A DNA stretch of 10,807 bases from Clostridia bacterium (GCA_900754775.1 CAAEDZ010000087.1:1-10807), one strand, 5' to 3'. Shown: positions 1-5,911, counted from the first letter of the stretch. Notes: a model not told the origin generated them from the sequence alone. Numbers and translations are program-made.

Positions 1-1143
1 GGGGTATTCGTCGACCTCCGCATAGTCGGTGGGGGTGGTGGTGCCGTCAGCGGCGATGATGTAGAGCGCGCCGGTGATGTCCGGGGCCACCATGCTCAGG
101 CCGACGATGGTGGGGTCCACGTAGTTGATGGGGCAGGTGGCCTCGCCCGTCCCCAGCGAGACGTAGCCGAACTTGCCGCCCTTTTCCACGCAGGCGTAGC
201 CGCCCAGGCCGTACACATAGTCGCCGGCGAAGGCCAGACGCTCGATCTCATCGTACTCGCAGGGCACGACGCACGCGCCATTCAGGTCGATCAGGCCGTA
301 GAGGCCGTCCTTCTCCACGCGGGCATAGCCGTTTATGTCGAACTCGGTGAAGTACTCGTATTCGTCAAAGGGCACGACGATGTTGCCCTCCAGATCAACC
401 ACGCCGTAGTTGTAATCCTCGTCGGCCACGCAGAGCAGGCCGAAGCCCAGATCGCTGTTGTAGCGGTAGCCGGGCAGCACCACTTCGCCCGTGGGCAGGT
501 AGACCACGCCCTCGTCGGAGGAGGCGTAGGCATCGTAGAGGGAATCGGCGCTGCCCACGGCGGTGAAGGCCGCGTCGTAGATGGTCACGTTGTCCACGTG
601 GTCCATGACGAAGATGTAGTCGCCATAGGCTTCGGCGGAGCGCATCTCATCGCGCGAAAGCGTGCCGATCATCGCGCCGGCAGCGAGGTCGTAGAAGTCG
701 TAGGCGGTGACGATGTAGTTCTCGTCGCCGAAGAGGGCTTCATAGTCGTAGTCCGCGCCGTCGGTCACTTCCAGCTTCACGGCCATGGCCCAGCGGTCGG
801 AGAGGAAGTCGATGTCGCCGTACTCCATGGGCACCACCAGCGTGCCCTCGGCGTTGAGCGCGCCGACCATGTTGACGCCGCTTTCGTTCTGCACGGTGTA
901 GTAGTCGCACACGCCGTAGTCGTCCACCACGCCGTATTCGCAGGGGATGATGTTGTTGCCCTGAATGTCGAACACGCCCTCAAAGCCCTCGTCGCTGGTG
1001 TCGACGACGCGGGCGCAGTCGTCCTCAAAACCGGCGTAGCGGCTGAAGCTGCCCGCCGGGGTGAGGGTGATGGCGGCGTCGCCCTCGGCCAGCGCCGGAA
1101 CGGCCAGCATAAGGGCAAGCAGGCAAAGAAGCAGTTTTTTCAT
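1..1143 (-). CDS. Secreted WG-repeat protein (C-terminus beyond window)
   Basis: The reading frame stays open from the ATG at 1143 to the left edge, giving 381 residues without a stop, so the gene is partial at its 3' end. Residues 1-19 form a Sec signal peptide (MKKLLLCLLALMLAVPALA, probable cleavage after Ala19). The rest is acidic and contains degenerate WG-type beta repeats of the form GxxDxxGxxVVPxxY. The clearest are near residues 54-69, 95-108, 246-260, 279-297 and 321-341 (for example GLIDLNGACVVPCEYDEI). WG repeats are predicted to fold as beta-structured, often extracytoplasmic modules, and no enzymatic activity is established for them. No lipobox Cys follows the signal peptide, so the protein is probably secreted or wall-associated. 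The RBS AAGGGAGG lies just upstream of the ATG. The gene follows the exonuclease gene on the same strand after 93 bp. Its biological role is unknown. Confidence 0.85.
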   Translation of the reverse strand, partial: MKKLLLCLLALMLAVPALAEGDAAITLTPAGSFSRYAGFEDDCARVVDTSDEGFEGVFDIQGNNIIPCEYGVVDDYGVCDYYTVQNESGVNMVGALNAEGTLVVPMEYGDIDFLSDRWAMAVKLEVTDGADYDYEALFGDENYIVTAYDFYDLAAGAMIGTLSRDEMRSAEAYGDYIFVMDHVDNVTIYDAAFTAVGSADSLYDAYASSDEGVVYLPTGEVVLPGYRYNSDLGFGLLCVADEDYNYGVVDLEGNIVVPFDEYEYFTEFDINGYARVEKDGLYGLIDLNGACVVPCEYDEIERLAFAGDYVYGLGGYACVEKGGKFGYVSLGTGEATCPINYVDPTIVGLSMVAPDITGALYIIAADGTTTPTDYAEVDEYP

Positions 1144-1178
1144 GGGGGTACCTCCCTTGGATGAAAGATTCCGTGGAT

Positions 1179-1184
1179 ATTATA
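1179..1184 (-). promoter_or_regulatory. Possible -10 element for the WG-repeat gene
   Basis: A perfect TATAAT on the minus strand sits about 35 bp upstream of the WG-repeat ATG. The hexamer 17 bp further upstream (AAAAGA) does not resemble TTGACA, so this is only a half-supported promoter. The gene could also be read from upstream together with the exonuclease. Confidence 0.4.
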
Positions 1185-1236
1185 CAGCCTCCGCGTAAAC
1201 GTCTTTTGCGCGGGGCATATATATGGCGTTAAACTT

Positions 1237-1827
1237 TCAGCCCATCTCCTCGCCCACCACCATGCACAGGTAGGCGGCGGCGGCGTCGAAGCGGGCGTCG
1301 TGGTAGTGGTCGCCGCCGCCGAACCACTTGCGGCACTTGCGGGTGACCAGCTCCGGGGTGATGCCAAAGTGCTTCATCAGTTCTTCCAGGCGCGGGGGCT
1401 TTAGCTTGCTGGGGTCCTGCTTGAGGGGAATGTTGGCCTCCTTGGTGTAGTGCTGCAACGTGCAGAAGCGGGGGATGTCGGGAAACTTCACGCCCACGCG
1501 GGCAAACTCGTCGCGCAGATAGCGCATGTCCCCGGCCACGTCGTGGCCGATGACCATGCCGCACCTTTCAAAATCGCGGTAGATTTCGTCGGCGTGGTGG
1601 GCAAACAGGTCGCCCCCGGAGAGGCGGCGCAGCTGGCCCACGCCCAGCCCGTGTACCTTGCGGGCGTGGCGGTTGATGGCGTCCACGGAAAAGTAGAAGT
1701 TCTTCCCCCGGATGCGATGGCCGTCGATGATGAGGTAGGAAAGTTGGATGATGCGGCTGGGGCGCATGCCGTCCAGTTCCGCGTCGAGCGCGATCATGCG
1801 CTTTTTCTCGTGCTTGTGTCCAAACAA
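1237..1827 (-). CDS. DEDDh-family 3'-5' exonuclease (DnaQ/RNase T-like)
   Basis: This 196-residue protein has all three exonuclease motifs of the DnaQ-like DEDDh superfamily. Exo I is IALDAELDG with Asp15 and Glu17. Exo II is GHDVAGDMRYL with Asp100. Exo III is HDARFDA with His176 and Asp181. These residues bind two metal ions that hydrolyse single-stranded DNA or RNA from the 3' end. The length fits a stand-alone exonuclease domain with no polymerase or BRCT extension; whether the substrate is DNA or RNA cannot be told. The start is the TTG at 1827, because AGGAGG lies 8 nt upstream of it; the first in-frame ATG, codon 11, has no such site. The gene lies 66 bp downstream of the C-S lyase gene, with a GC-rich hairpin in between, and upstream of the WG-repeat gene. 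Confidence 0.88.
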   Translation of the reverse strand: MFGHKHEKKRMIALDAELDGMRPSRIIQLSYLIIDGHRIRGKNFYFSVDAINRHARKVHGLGVGQLRRLSGGDLFAHHADEIYRDFERCGMVIGHDVAGDMRYLRDEFARVGVKFPDIPRFCTLQHYTKEANIPLKQDPSKLKPPRLEELMKHFGITPELVTRKCRKWFGGGDHYHDARFDAAAAYLCMVVGEEMG

Positions 1828-1854
1828 GGGTCTGGCCTCCTAAGTCTTGAAACG

Positions 1855-1884
1855 CCCGGGCGGGAAGATACCGCCCCGCCCGGG
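1855..1884 (-). terminator. GC-rich hairpin between C-S lyase and exonuclease genes
   Basis: A perfect 10-bp inverted repeat (CCCGGGCGGG at 1855-1864 and its complement at 1875-1884) encloses a 10-nt loop just after the stop of the C-S lyase gene. On the minus strand it is followed only by CGTTTCAAG, a poor U-tract. It may act as a partial terminator or as a processing or stability hairpin that separates the two genes. Confidence 0.5.
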
Positions 1885-1893
1885 AAACCTGTG

Positions 1894-3057
1894 TCAGGAG
1901 CGCAGGGCGCGCTCGATGCCCTCCAGCCCCGCCTGCACGTTTGCGCGCTGCGTGGCCAGGTTGAGGCGGAAAAAGCCCCGGCCCTGCTCGCCGAAGAACA
2001 GGCCCGTGTTGAGGCCGACGCCGCCCACGTCGATGAGGCGGCGGAAGAGCGCCTCGTGTTCCATGCCCGTTTTGCGCATGTCCAGCCACATAAGGTACGT
2101 GCCCTCCAGCGGCGGCATGGACACCTCCGGCAGTCTCTCGGCCATAAATGCGCAGACCAGATCGCGGTTTTCGCGGATGTAGTCCACGCAGCCGTCCAGC
2201 CACTCGTCGCCGGTCTCGTAGGCGGCGCGCTGGGCCACCATGGCAAAGAGGTTGGGGTGGTCGGCGTTGACAGAGTGCATCTCCTTTTTCAGCGCCTCAC
2301 GGGCTTCTTCATCGGAGACGATGATGGAGGACTGGCGCACGCCGGCGATGTTGAAGGCCTTGGTGGCCGAGGTGAGCATGATGGCGTCCGGCAAGAGCGT
2401 GCGCAGCGGGGTGTGTACGTGGGGCGCGAAGGTGAAGGAAGCGTGGATCTCGTCGGCGATGACGCGCACCCTGTAGGCCTTGACCAGCGAAGCAAGCTGT
2501 TCAAGCTCCGCGCGCGTCCACACGCGGCCCACGGGGTTGTGCGGGCTGCACAGGAACATGCACCTGACGCCGCTTTGGAAGGCCGCTTCGAGGGAGGCAA
2601 AGTCCATCTTCCAGCCCTCGGCTGTTTCCAGAAGCGGGCTTTCGGCCACGGCGCGGCCGGAGCGCAATATGGTCTCGCGGAAGGGGCCGTACACCGGCGG
2701 CTGGATAAGCACGCGCTCGCCCGGCGCGGTCAGCGCGTAGAGGGAAAAGAGCATGCTGTCCACCACGCTGGGGCTGGAAAGGATCCACTCCGGCTCCACC
2801 GTCAGATCGAAGCGGCGCTTGAGGAAGTTTACCTCCGCCAGACGGTTTTCCGCCACATCGTCCGTATAGCCGTAGATGGGGTGGGCGGCGCGCGCCTTGA
2901 GCGCCTCGACGATACCCGGGGCGCAGGCAAAGTCCATGTCCGCCACCCAGAGAGGGATGACGTCCTCGCGGCCAAAGACGTCCTCGCGGCCGTCCCATTT
3001 TTCGCAGGCCGTGCCGGCGCGGTCGATGATGGCGTCGAAATAAGCGCGATCGATCAT
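1894..3057 (-). CDS. MalY/PatB-family PLP-dependent C-S lyase / aminotransferase
   Basis: This is a 387-residue fold-type I PLP enzyme of the MalY/PatB group, whose members cleave cystathionine or cysteine conjugates to a thiol or homocysteine, pyruvate and ammonia. Family signatures include PLWVADMDF near residues 35-43, YGYTDD at 62-67, SPHNPVG at 171-177, ADEIH at 201-205 with the PLP-contacting Asp202, and SATKAFNIAG at 230-239 with the Schiff-base Lys233. The substrate-binding Arg lies in FRLNLA near the C-terminus. The length is normal for the family. The frame stays open for 30 more codons upstream, but the ATG at 3057 is preferred: GGAGG lies 10 nt before it, and the longer version would overlap the promoter at 3103-3131. 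The likely role is sulfur amino acid metabolism; MalY-like regulatory side functions are known but cannot be inferred here. Confidence 0.9.
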   Translation of the reverse strand: MIDRAYFDAIIDRAGTACEKWDGREDVFGREDVIPLWVADMDFACAPGIVEALKARAAHPIYGYTDDVAENRLAEVNFLKRRFDLTVEPEWILSSPSVVDSMLFSLYALTAPGERVLIQPPVYGPFRETILRSGRAVAESPLLETAEGWKMDFASLEAAFQSGVRCMFLCSPHNPVGRVWTRAELEQLASLVKAYRVRVIADEIHASFTFAPHVHTPLRTLLPDAIMLTSATKAFNIAGVRQSSIIVSDEEAREALKKEMHSVNADHPNLFAMVAQRAAYETGDEWLDGCVDYIRENRDLVCAFMAERLPEVSMPPLEGTYLMWLDMRKTGMEHEALFRRLIDVGGVGLNTGLFFGEQGRGFFRLNLATQRANVQAGLEGIERALRS

Positions 3058-3102
3058 GTTGCGTTCTCCTCCGTATCTGTGTTGGGGCCGTATACGCTTC
3101 CT

Positions 3103-3131
3103 ATTATACTTCCGAACGCGAAAATATGCAA
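3103..3131 (-). promoter_or_regulatory. Sigma-A promoter of the C-S lyase gene
   Basis: On the minus strand TTGCAT (3131-3126) and TATAAT (3108-3103) are separated by exactly 17 bp. Transcription would begin near 3096, leaving a leader of about 40 nt before the ATG at 3057. Five of six bases match in the -35 box and all six in the -10 box. Confidence 0.8.
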
Positions 3132-3141
3132 CATAACATTT

Positions 3142-3168
3142 TTGCAATTATTTTTCATAAAATTGCAA
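3142..3168. promoter_or_regulatory. Perfect dyad between divergent promoters (candidate operator)
   Basis: TTGCAATT (3142-3149) and AATTGCAA (3161-3168) form a perfect inverted repeat with an 11-bp spacer. It lies between the -35 box of the minus-strand C-S lyase promoter (3126-3131) and the -35 box of the plus-strand promoter at 3179. A further GCAACA-type half-site occurs within the minus-strand -35 region (3129-3134). The layout fits a binding site for a dimeric regulator acting on both promoters, but the regulator is unknown. Confidence 0.4.
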
Positions 3169-3178
3169 CAAGATGGTC

Positions 3179-3207
3179 TTGCACGTGCCACAAAAATGCG
3201 CTAAAAT
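3179..3207 (+). promoter_or_regulatory. Sigma-A promoter of candidate small RNA
   Basis: TTGCAC (3179-3184), a 17-bp spacer and TAAAAT (3202-3207) form a near-consensus promoter directed to the right. Its predicted start is near 3214. No protein gene with a ribosome binding site follows before the terminator hairpin at 3267-3288. Confidence 0.65.
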
Positions 3208-3213
3208 AAGTTG

Positions 3214-3300
3214 TCAACGGTGGATCATCCCTCATCCCATTCCCCAACCCCTCCACCGTCGATCGGCGGAGCCTCATATGAGGCTCCGTTTGTTCGTTTC
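3214..3300 (+). ncRNA. Candidate small RNA of about 85 nt with a C-rich loop
   Basis: Between the promoter at 3179-3207 and a terminator-like hairpin lies a short transcript with no credible reading frame. A perfect 8-bp stem, ACGGTGGA (3217-3224) with TCCACCGT (3252-3259), holds a 27-nt loop almost free of G that carries four C-tracts (CCC, CCC, CCCC, CCCC). A 7-nt linker leads to the terminator stem. Unpaired UCCC/CCCC tracts are how several Firmicutes sRNAs, such as the Rsa family and RoxS/RsaE, bind G-rich Shine-Dalgarno sequences. By analogy this could be a trans-acting regulator. Promoter, fold and terminator are seen in the sequence; the function is inference. An alternative is the attenuated leader of a lost gene. 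Confidence 0.55.
3267..3300 (+). terminator. Intrinsic terminator of candidate small RNA
   Basis: A perfect 22-bp palindrome (3267-3288) gives a 9-bp stem starting CGGAGCCTC with an ATAT loop. It is followed on the plus strand by the T-rich stretch GTTTGTTCGTTT. The minus strand has no T-tract on its side, so the terminator points right. Confidence 0.65.
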
Positions 3301-3350
3301 CGGGGCGCTTTTTGTGTCGAATTTTGAAGACAACGATAACCTTGCCCCGC

Positions 3351-3380
3351 TTGACACCCCGCAAAACGCGTGCCTATAAT
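3351..3380 (+). promoter_or_regulatory. Sigma-A promoter of the DUF1275 gene
   Basis: Both boxes are perfect, TTGACA (3351-3356) and TATAAT (3375-3380), with an 18-bp spacer. The start of transcription is expected near 3387, about 22 nt before the ATG and just ahead of the RBS at 3394-3400. It is one of the strongest-looking promoters in the window. Confidence 0.88.
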
Positions 3381-3408
3381 GAAAGCGAACTTTAAGGAGG
3401 TCCTGCCG

Positions 3409-4101
3409 ATGTTCCGCAAAGCAAAGGCCGAACAGGGCGCGCAGACAGTGCCGTGGCATCAGACGTTCGCCGTGGGCATCATCATGTCCATGCTGGGGGG
3501 CTATCTGGAAGCCTACACCTACACGCTGCGCGGCAATGTGTTCTGCAACGGGCAGACGTCGAACATCGCCCTGATGATGATCAACTTCTTCCGCGGCAAC
3601 ACGGCCAAGGCGCTGTATTACCCGATCCCCATCCTCGCCTTCTTCTTTGGCACGGTCTTTGCCACGCTTTTGCGCCGCCACCGCTTCAAACTGCGCTGGG
3701 CGCGCGTGGAAATGCTCATTTTCTCCCTTGAGTTCGCGCTTTTGTTCATCGTCGGCTTCATCCCGCAGGGCGCGGGCGACACGGTGGTCAACATTCTGGT
3801 CACCTTCACCACCGCCGTGCAGTACGAGGTCTTCCGCGAGGCGCGCGGCCTTTCCTACGCCAGCATCTTCTGCACCGGCAATTTGCGCACGGCGGCGGAG
3901 TACTTTGCCGCCTTCGTCGGCGAGCGCGACCGCAAGGCCGGCGCCACCTGCGCGCGCTACCTGATGATCATCGGCGCCTTTGCCGTGGGCGCGTTCGCCA
4001 GCGCCTGGCTTTCGACGATCTGGAACGTCCGCTCCGCCTGGGTCGGCTGCGTTATGCTCATCGCCATCATCCCGCTGATGCTGCGCTCCCGCAGGGCGTG
4101 A
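3409..4101 (+). CDS. DUF1275 / YoaK-family integral membrane protein
   Basis: This 230-residue protein has the hallmarks of the DUF1275 (YoaK) family. An N-terminal membrane segment carries GGYLEAYTYTL at residues 30-40. The family motif region VFCNGQTSNIALM follows at 44-56, and several further hydrophobic helices lie near 70-88, 101-119, 124-138, 184-202 and 210-226. A second NGQT-like motif, FCTGNLR (154-160), appears in the second half and is consistent with the internal pseudo-repeat of the family. Transport of a small molecule has been proposed for the family, but no substrate is established. The start is the ATG at 3409, with AAGGAGG at 3394-3400. The longer frame from a GTG at 3370 would run through the -10 box and is excluded. 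The gene appears monocistronic, with its own promoter and terminator. Confidence 0.85.
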   Translation: MFRKAKAEQGAQTVPWHQTFAVGIIMSMLGGYLEAYTYTLRGNVFCNGQTSNIALMMINFFRGNTAKALYYPIPILAFFFGTVFATLLRRHRFKLRWARVEMLIFSLEFALLFIVGFIPQGAGDTVVNILVTFTTAVQYEVFREARGLSYASIFCTGNLRTAAEYFAAFVGERDRKAGATCARYLMIIGAFAVGAFASAWLSTIWNVRSAWVGCVMLIAIIPLMLRSRRA

Positions 4102-4107
4102 TGCAAG

Positions 4108-4140
4108 AAAAGTTCCCCCGCTCCCGCGGGGGCTTTTTTA
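4108..4140 (+). terminator. Intrinsic terminator after the DUF1275 gene
   Basis: CCCCCGC (4115-4121) pairs with GCGGGGG (4126-4132) around a TCCC loop. A T6 tract at 4134-4139 follows, matched by an upstream A-run. This is a textbook Rho-independent terminator 13 nt past the stop codon. Confidence 0.92.
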
Positions 4141-4217
4141 TCCCGGCGCTTCGCACGCCTTTGCCCACTGCAAAAAGGGCCGGACTTTCTCCCGCTCGGC
4201 GTTAAGGAGGTCTTCCC

Positions 4218-4652
4218 ATGAAATACACAGATGAAAAGCGGTTTGCAGAGGTCAACACCTTCGGCAAGGGCCAGCCCAACGACGCCTACGCGCGCTACTT
4301 CATCGGCCACTCCTTCCTGAACCCGCGGACGAAGGCGGGGGAATGCCCCATCGCCATGAGCAACGTCACCTTTGAACCCGGCTGCCGCAACAACTGGCAC
4401 ATCCACCACGCCCGCAACGGCGGCGGGCAAATGCTCATCTGCACCGCGGGCGAGGGCTGGTATCAGCAAGCGGGCAAGGCGGCGCAGAGCCTCGCGCCCG
4501 GCGCGGTGGTCTACATCCCCGCCGGCGTCAAGCACTGGCACGGCGCGAAGAAGGACAGCTGGTTTGCCCACATCGCCTTCGACCTGCCCGGCGAGGACGC
4601 CTCCAACGAATGGCTGGAGCCGGTGACGGACGAGGAGTACGACAGGCTGTAA
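4218..4652 (+). CDS. Small single-domain cupin protein
   Basis: This 144-residue protein is a single cupin beta-barrel. Cupin motif 1 runs from Gly55 (GCRNNWHIHH) and supplies His61 and His63; the usual motif-1 Glu position appears to be Gln71. Motif 2 is PAGVKHWHGA at 101-110, with His106 as the third histidine ligand. The sequence resembles the cupins related to carboxymuconolactone decarboxylase-associated and quercetinase-like proteins, but the substrate cannot be deduced. It is cytosolic, with no signal peptide or membrane segment. The start at 4218 is set by AAGGAGG about 7 nt upstream. No convincing promoter was found between the preceding terminator and this gene. It converges on the divIC gene and shares a terminator with it. 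Confidence 0.88.
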   Translation: MKYTDEKRFAEVNTFGKGQPNDAYARYFIGHSFLNPRTKAGECPIAMSNVTFEPGCRNNWHIHHARNGGGQMLICTAGEGWYQQAGKAAQSLAPGAVVYIPAGVKHWHGAKKDSWFAHIAFDLPGEDASNEWLEPVTDEEYDRL

Positions 4653-4660
4653 AGGCGCGC

Positions 4661-4699
4661 AAAAAGCCGCCCGACGTGTGCCGGGCGGCCTTGTCTTTC
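4661..4699. terminator. Bidirectional terminator between cupin and divIC genes
   Basis: GCCGCCCG (4666-4673) pairs with CGGGCGGC (4682-4689) around an 8-nt loop. Rightward transcripts meet CTTGTCTTTCT and leftward transcripts meet TTTTT (complement of 4661-4665), so the hairpin can end both convergent transcripts. Confidence 0.85.
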
Positions 4700-4704
4700 T
4701 GCGT

Positions 4705-4986
4705 TTACGAGGCGGCGTTGACGTAGCGCACCTCGCCGGGCATGATCAGGCCCAGTTCGTCGCGGGCGGCGCGCTCGACATAGGCGTCGGTCTGCACGAA
4801 GTCGATCTCCTCCTGCAAGGCGTCGATCTCGGCCACCAGCTGGTCGCGCTGCGCCGTCAGGCTCTCCACCTCAGCGCCGGCGGCGTCGAGCCGGCCCCGC
4901 GTCACCAGAAAGCTGACGGAAAACACCAGCGCGGCCGTCAGCGTCAACAGCAGCCAGAACCGGGGGCGTACCTGCCTTGCGTGCAT
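4705..4986 (-). CDS. divIC: DivIC/FtsB-type septum formation initiator protein
   Basis: This 93-residue single-pass membrane protein has a short basic N-terminus, one membrane helix (about residues 10-28) and a coiled coil (about 36-65). It ends in the family module AYVERAARDELGLIMPGE at 68-85. Proteins of this type join the divisome with FtsL and DivIB/FtsQ and help activate septal wall synthesis; in Bacillus DivIC also acts at the sporulation septum. The RBS AAGGAGG lies 9 nt upstream of the ATG. It is the last gene of the yabP-yabQ-divIC group, as in Bacillus subtilis, which strongly supports the assignment. A 61-bp gap separates it from yabQ, leaving room for a separate vegetative promoter, but no good one was found. 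Confidence 0.88.
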   Translation of the reverse strand: MHARQVRPRFWLLLTLTAALVFSVSFLVTRGRLDAAGAEVESLTAQRDQLVAEIDALQEEIDFVQTDAYVERAARDELGLIMPGEVRYVNAAS

Positions 4987-5047
4987 CCCGCCAAGCCTCC
5001 TTGTTCGAACGTATTGTTAATGATTCGACATCGGGAGGCGCTTTCCT

Positions 5048-5416
5048 TTAACGAAAGATGACTTTAAATAGACGAAATTTGACGATGCAACGCCATATTC
5101 GTCGAAATTTGCGCACAATGGCGCGCAAAAGCCCGCGCCCGAGGCGGTGCGGCCCGAGGGCGTAGAGCGCCGCGCCCGCGCCCGCGCCGAGAAAGGCGAA
5201 GAGGCGCATTTGGCCGTAGTTGGCGAAGGTGAGCGCGCCGCCCAGCACCAGCGCGGACATCAGGCCAAAGGCGAGGTCGGCGCAGAGGGAGAGCAGCGTC
5301 CCGGCGCGCAGCAGCCGCCGCAGCGCCGCCAGCAGGTCGTAGACAAGCCCGACGAGCAGCCCGGCGACCATCATCGCCACAAGCACCTTCCACTGCCCAA
5401 TGGTGGCAAAGAGCAT
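5048..5416 (-). CDS. yabQ: Spore cortex biosynthesis protein YabQ
   Basis: This 122-residue integral membrane protein has hydrophobic segments near residues 5-28, 40-63 and 68-87. A strongly basic C-terminal tail follows (about 91-122, rich in Arg and Lys). The segment VGLVYDLLAALRRLLR at 22-37 matches the conserved core of the YabQ family. In Bacillus, YabQ sits in the membranes around the forespore and is required for cortex formation. The assignment rests on this pattern and on the position between yabP and divIC. The start ATG at 5416 follows AGGGGG by 5 nt and lies 9 bp after the yabP stop, so the two genes are surely cotranscribed. Confidence 0.85.
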   Translation of the reverse strand: MLFATIGQWKVLVAMMVAGLLVGLVYDLLAALRRLLRAGTLLSLCADLAFGLMSALVLGGALTFANYGQMRLFAFLGAGAGAALYALGPHRLGRGLLRAIVRKFRRIWRCIVKFRLFKVIFR

Positions 5417-5425
5417 GGCGGCCCC

Positions 5426-5698
5426 CTAGCGGAAGAGGCGGGCAAACACGCCGCCCTCGCGCCGCGCCTTGCCGGAGTACTCAATGGCGGAGATCTCGCC
5501 CTCCACCACGAGCTGGCCGTTTTTCAGGTCCAGTTCCTCCACGTGCAGGCCCGCGCCGGTGACGGTCATCTGCCCCACGTCGGTCAAAAGCACCACCAGC
5601 TGCTCGTTGAAGCAGTCCACGTCGGAAACGCCGGTGATAATGGCGCGCTCGCGCCCGGTGAGGCCGAGCGTATGGCGCGTAGCGGTCGGCTGCTGCAT
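5426..5698 (-). CDS. yabP: Sporulation protein YabP
   Basis: This 90-residue protein has the YabP/YqfC family layout. It begins with HTLGLTGRERAIITGVSDVD (residues 9-28), followed by FNEQLVVLLTDVGQMTVTG and then LHVEELDLKNGQLVVEGEI, a repeated beta-strand pattern. YabP and YabQ are sporulation proteins that in Bacillus are made in the mother cell under sigma-E; YabQ is needed for the cortex. The ATG at 5698 is chosen because AGGGGG lies 7 nt before it. An in-frame ATG at 5716 lies at or before the predicted transcription start and lacks a ribosome binding site. It is the first gene of the operon; the yabO-like S4-domain gene that precedes it in Bacillus is not present here. Confidence 0.87.
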   Translation of the reverse strand: MQQPTATRHTLGLTGRERAIITGVSDVDCFNEQLVVLLTDVGQMTVTGAGLHVEELDLKNGQLVVEGEISAIEYSGKARREGGVFARLFR

Positions 5699-5720
5699 GC
5701 GAAAGCCCCCTCTCATGGCA

Positions 5721-5748
5721 ATGGTATGCGCGCGGGGGCGGGATATGC
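5721..5748 (-). promoter_or_regulatory. Sigma-E-like promoter of yabP-yabQ-divIC
   Basis: On the minus strand GCATATC (5748-5742) and CATACCAT (5728-5721) are 13 bp apart. They resemble the sigma-E boxes KMATATT and CATACAnT with spacing close to the known range. The start would fall near 5714, a few bases before the RBS of the ATG at 5698. This fits the known sigma-E control of yabP in Bacillus. Confidence 0.55.
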
Positions 5749-5763
5749 GAAGGGGCCGCCGTG

Positions 5764-5792
5764 TTGACAGGCCAGACTGCGTATGCTATGAT
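5764..5792 (+). promoter_or_regulatory. Sigma-A promoter of the holin-like toxin gene
   Basis: TTGACA (5764-5769), a 17-bp spacer and TATGAT (5787-5792) give a strong promoter with a start near 5799. It is back-to-back with the sigma-E-like yabP promoter, with 15 bp between the two -35 boxes. Confidence 0.85.
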
Positions 5793-5800
5793 GAATATTG

Positions 5801-5903
5801 GGGGAATACCCCGGGCAGGAAGGAGGAGCCGAGAGGCATCGTCTTCCCGGCCACGATGGCGTTTGGCTTTTGCCCTCGTTTGTACGAATTTGTACAAAGG
5901 GGG
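5801..5903 (+). promoter_or_regulatory. Structured leader of the toxin mRNA
   Basis: The mRNA would begin almost directly with a hairpin, GGGG (5801-5804) and CCCC (5809-5812) around AATA. A second perfect stem, TTTGTAC (5879-5885) with GTACAAA (5892-5898), abuts the Shine-Dalgarno AAAGGGGG (5896-5903) and takes up its first three bases. The 5' CCCC could instead pair with the G5 of the RBS. Long leaders with 5' end structure and RBS masking are usual for type I toxin mRNAs; here the effect is inferred. Confidence 0.45.
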
Positions 5904-5911
5904 TGGTCAGA

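Noticed and set aside
3058..3147. 30-codon N-terminal extension of the C-S lyase
   Set aside because: It lacks a ribosome binding site and overlaps the promoter at 3103-3131. The family normally starts near the ATG at 3057.
1450..3204. Long plus-strand open frame (584 codons) opposite the exonuclease and C-S lyase genes
   Set aside because: The translation shows no domain and has biased His/Ala/Val/Gly composition, while the minus strand encodes two proteins with all catalytic motifs.
3214..3300. Reading the promoter-hairpin unit as a riboswitch or T-box leader of the DUF1275 gene
   Set aside because: No T-box or known riboswitch motif was recognised. The DUF1275 gene has its own perfect promoter downstream of the terminator, so no leader is needed.
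5003..5030. CGAAC...GTT pattern upstream of divIC resembling a LexA/DinR box
   Set aside because: The half-site spacing is one base off and the second half does not match GTTCG, so it is not a credible SOS box.
5798..5911. TTG-started extension of the toxin frame
   Set aside because: It begins at the predicted transcription start with no RBS, and its translation is unlike the hydrophobic peptide. The GTG at 5912 has a strong RBS.
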